Shown: positions 22,461 to 24,118 of the stretch, one piece after another
How the letters are laid out: every line of letters starts with the position of its first letter
Position numbering within the stretch: position 1 is the first letter of the stretch
Assembly (NCBI GenBank): GCA_035491935.1
Contig: DATJJW010000179.1
Coordinates: 1 to 24,118 of the forward strand
Origin: DATJJW01 sp035491935
Lineage (GTDB): Bacteria; Pseudomonadota; Alphaproteobacteria; ATCC43930; CGMCC-115725
Direction of reading: 5' to 3'
Length of the DNA stretch: 24,118 nucleotides
Program-made: the position numbers and the translations under genes
The notes under the pieces: model-generated
What the model was told of the DNA's origin: nothing
What the model saw: the letters and a program-made list of their open reading frames with translations, nothing else
Database searches by the model: none

Positions 22461-22555
22461 TCCAACGCACGCAAGCAACATCACCCACCGCATCGCGACG
22501 CCATCGAGGCCGAGGCGGGGGCATCCGATCAGATCGATTTAACAGGAGAAGCAAG

Positions 22556-23929
22556 ATGAAGCATTTCGGTTCGGCCGGCGGAAGGGCTTGGGGGACTGCC
22601 CTGGCCGCCATCGGCACATTGGTCGCCTCGGCGGGCGTCGCCCTTGCCCAGACGGCTCCGGCCGCGGCCCCCGCCGCCCCTCCGGCGCCGAAATTCGATA
22701 GCGGCGACACGGCCTGGATGCTGGCCTCGACGGCGCTCGTCCTGCTCATGACCGTGCCGGGCCTGGCGCTCTATTACGGCGGCATGGTCCGCAAGATGAA
22801 CGTGCTGGCCACGGTCATGCAGAGCTTCGCCATCACCTGCCTCGTCACCGTGCTGTGGACCGTGGTGGGCTACAGCATCGCCTTTACCGACGGTTCGGGT
22901 TCGACCCAGCCCTTCATCGGCGATTTCTCGCGCGTCATGCTGAGCGGCATGGGGCTGAATTCGGTCAATTCGCTGGCCAGCACCATCCCTGAATCGGTCT
23001 ATATGACCTATCAGATGACCTTCGCCATCATCACGCCGGCGCTGATCTGCGGCTCGATCGTCGACCGCATGAAGTTCTCGGCGCTGATGTGGTTCATCGG
23101 CCTGTGGAGCATCCTGGTCTATTCTCCGATCGCCCATGTGGTGTGGGACGGCAATGGCTATCTGGCGAAGCTGGGCGTGCTCGACTTCGCGGGCGGCACC
23201 GTCGTGCACATCAACTCCGGCGTCGCCGGCCTGGTCGCTGCCCTTTATCTCGGCAAGCGCAAGGGCTACGGCACGCAGCCGTTCCATCCGCACAACCTGG
23301 TCTTCAGCCTGATCGGCGCCTCGCTCCTGTGGGTGGGCTGGTTCGGCTTCAACGCGGGTTCCGCGGTCGGCGCCAACGCCAATGCCGGCATGGCCATGGC
23401 CGTGACCCAGATCGCCACCGCGATGGCCGGTCTCGCCTGGATGTTCACCGAGTGGATGGTCAAGGGCAAGCCGTCGGTACTGGGCATCATCTCGGGCGCC
23501 GTCGCCGGCCTGGTGGGTATCACCCCGGCCTCGGGTTTCGTCGATCCGGAAGGGGCCCTTGTCATCGGCATCGCCTGCGGCGTGCTCTGCTACTTCTCGG
23601 CCACCACGCTCAAGAACCTGCTGGGCTACGACGACAGCCTCGACGCTTTCGGCGTCCATGCGGTCGGCGGTGCCATCGGCGCGCTCCTCACCGGTGTCTT
23701 CGCCCGTGCGGCGATCGGCTCCGGCGGCAAGGGCACGGCAGGCGGGCTCGAAGGCAATTGGGGCCAGGTGCTGTTGCAGCTTGAGGGCATTGTCGGCGTC
23801 GCGGTCTTCTGCGCCATCGGCACGCTGATCATCCTCAAGGTCGTCGATGTCGTCATCGGCCTGCGGGTCGATGAGGAAGTCGAGCGCGACGGTCTGGATC
23901 TGGCGCTGCACGGCGAGACCGTTCCGTAA
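22556..23929 (+). CDS. amtB: Ammonium transporter AmtB
   Basis: The 457-residue protein begins with a signal peptide (cleavage near VALA at residue 31) and an Ala/Pro-rich stretch, followed by 11 membrane helices. The twin pore histidines are His218 (GGTVVHINSGVAG) and His368 (DAFGVHAVGGAIG). The phenylalanine gate (TFAIITPALICGS) and GWFGFNAGSA are also present. It conducts ammonium into the cytoplasm and is gated by GlnK. AGGAGA at 22544-22549 supports the ATG at 22556. A longer in-frame opening upstream runs antisense over the promoter and glnK and is not the gene. Confidence 0.96.
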   Translation: MKHFGSAGGRAWGTALAAIGTLVASAGVALAQTAPAAAPAAPPAPKFDSGDTAWMLASTALVLLMTVPGLALYYGGMVRKMNVLATVMQSFAITCLVTVLWTVVGYSIAFTDGSGSTQPFIGDFSRVMLSGMGLNSVNSLASTIPESVYMTYQMTFAIITPALICGSIVDRMKFSALMWFIGLWSILVYSPIAHVVWDGNGYLAKLGVLDFAGGTVVHINSGVAGLVAALYLGKRKGYGTQPFHPHNLVFSLIGASLLWVGWFGFNAGSAVGANANAGMAMAVTQIATAMAGLAWMFTEWMVKGKPSVLGIISGAVAGLVGITPASGFVDPEGALVIGIACGVLCYFSATTLKNLLGYDDSLDAFGVHAVGGAIGALLTGVFARAAIGSGGKGTAGGLEGNWGQVLLQLEGIVGVAVFCAIGTLIILKVVDVVIGLRVDEEVERDGLDLALHGETVP

Positions 23930-24029
23930 AGCACGCCCGATTCGGCGGCCGGCTCGGGCGTCCAGCCTGGTCCGGCCGGCTCGTAAACGGCCCGGATGCG
24001 GTACACGCATCCGGGCTCAGATTGCTGAC
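23930..24029 (+). terminator. Strong hairpin in the amtB 3' region
   Basis: An 11-bp perfect stem (GCCCGGATGCG at 23990-24000, CGCATCCGGGC at 24006-24016, loop GTACA) lies about 60 bases after the amtB stop. No T run follows, so it may be a 3'-end stabiliser or the first part of a tandem terminator. The rest of this stretch shows nothing recognisable. Confidence 0.45.
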
Positions 24030-24057
24030 AAAGCCCTCGCCTTGAGCGGGGGCTTTT
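24030..24057 (+). terminator. Rho-independent terminator of glnK-amtB
   Basis: AAAGCCCTCGC (24030-24040) pairs with GCGGGGGCTTT (24046-24056) with one wobble pair; the loop is CTTGA and a TTTT run ends at 24057. On the minus strand the stem is also followed by TTT, so it could serve a convergent gene beyond the window edge. The sequence AAGCCCTCGCC recurs at 24081-24091. Confidence 0.75.
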
Positions 24058-24118
24058 GATTCAATGGCCTTATGCTTAGGAAGCCCTCGCCGCACCAGGC
24101 GGCCCTTGAGATCGTGAC

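Noticed and set aside
21884..22555. In-frame extension of amtB upstream to 681 codons
   Set aside because: It runs through the sigma54 promoter and across glnK in another frame; the AmtB signal peptide and ribosome binding site fix the start at 22556.
22529..24010. 493-codon open frame on the minus strand opposite amtB
   Set aside because: His/Asp/Gln-rich antisense product; amtB is unambiguous.
24058..24118. 3' end of a convergent minus-strand gene beyond the window edge
   Set aside because: A minus-strand stop at 24076-24078 would fit the bidirectional terminator, but only about 13 codons are visible and they match nothing I recognise.

Overview
The window is GC-rich, densely coded bacterial DNA with no rRNA, tRNA, CRISPR array or intact insertion sequence that I can see. 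Gene content points to an alphaproteobacterium, most likely a Rhodospirillales-type organism. The supporting signs are a GlnK/AmtB pair behind a sigma54-type promoter, an alphaproteobacterial RibA with a degenerate N-terminal domain, a CnoX/LON-domain/Trm112/DUF971 run, and a UbiH-HPP pair. Genus cannot be fixed from the sequence alone.

Left end (1-2000): the 3' end of a fatty-acid desaturase, then small conserved unknown proteins of 75, 52 and 25 residues and a 294-residue membrane protein. The 25-residue membrane microprotein and the membrane protein are closely spaced and have a candidate EcfG-like (general stress) promoter upstream.

Catabolic-looking block (2100-8373): a beta-hydroxyacid-type dehydrogenase on the minus strand; an orphan SsuA/NMT1-type periplasmic binding protein; a class I methyltransferase on the minus strand; and a plus-strand operon of an aromatic-acid-type MFS transporter, a two-domain VOC protein and an alpha/beta hydrolase. 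The operon resembles uptake, ring-cleavage-like and hydrolysis steps. The substrate is unknown.

Middle (8377-12559): on the minus strand, ribA, then a 449-residue low-complexity protein with one conserved alphaproteobacterial domain, then a YkuD-type L,D-transpeptidase. The start region of the 449-residue gene folds into a hairpin that covers its Shine-Dalgarno sequence. Divergent from ribA is an OmpR-type regulator with an atypical receiver.

Right half (12611-24118): a kup, siroheme synthase-like and TrpD2/YbiB-like operon, in which the siroheme protein carries only the first half of a methyltransferase domain. Then come cnoX (ybbN), a LON substrate-binding-domain protein, a Trm112-family protein and a DUF971 protein, followed by a lone Hpt phosphotransfer protein. 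On the minus strand, a UbiH-family hydroxylase and an HPP/CBS membrane protein form an operon. Divergent from it is glnK-amtB with a sigma54 promoter and a terminator. Siroheme synthesis, the HPP-type (nitrite-transporter-like) protein and GlnK/AmtB suggest a nitrogen-assimilation theme here, but that link is inference. I did not find one clearly new system. The best leads are the half-length SUMT fusion, the hairpin-covered start of the 449-residue protein, the atypical receiver, and the microprotein/membrane-protein pair.
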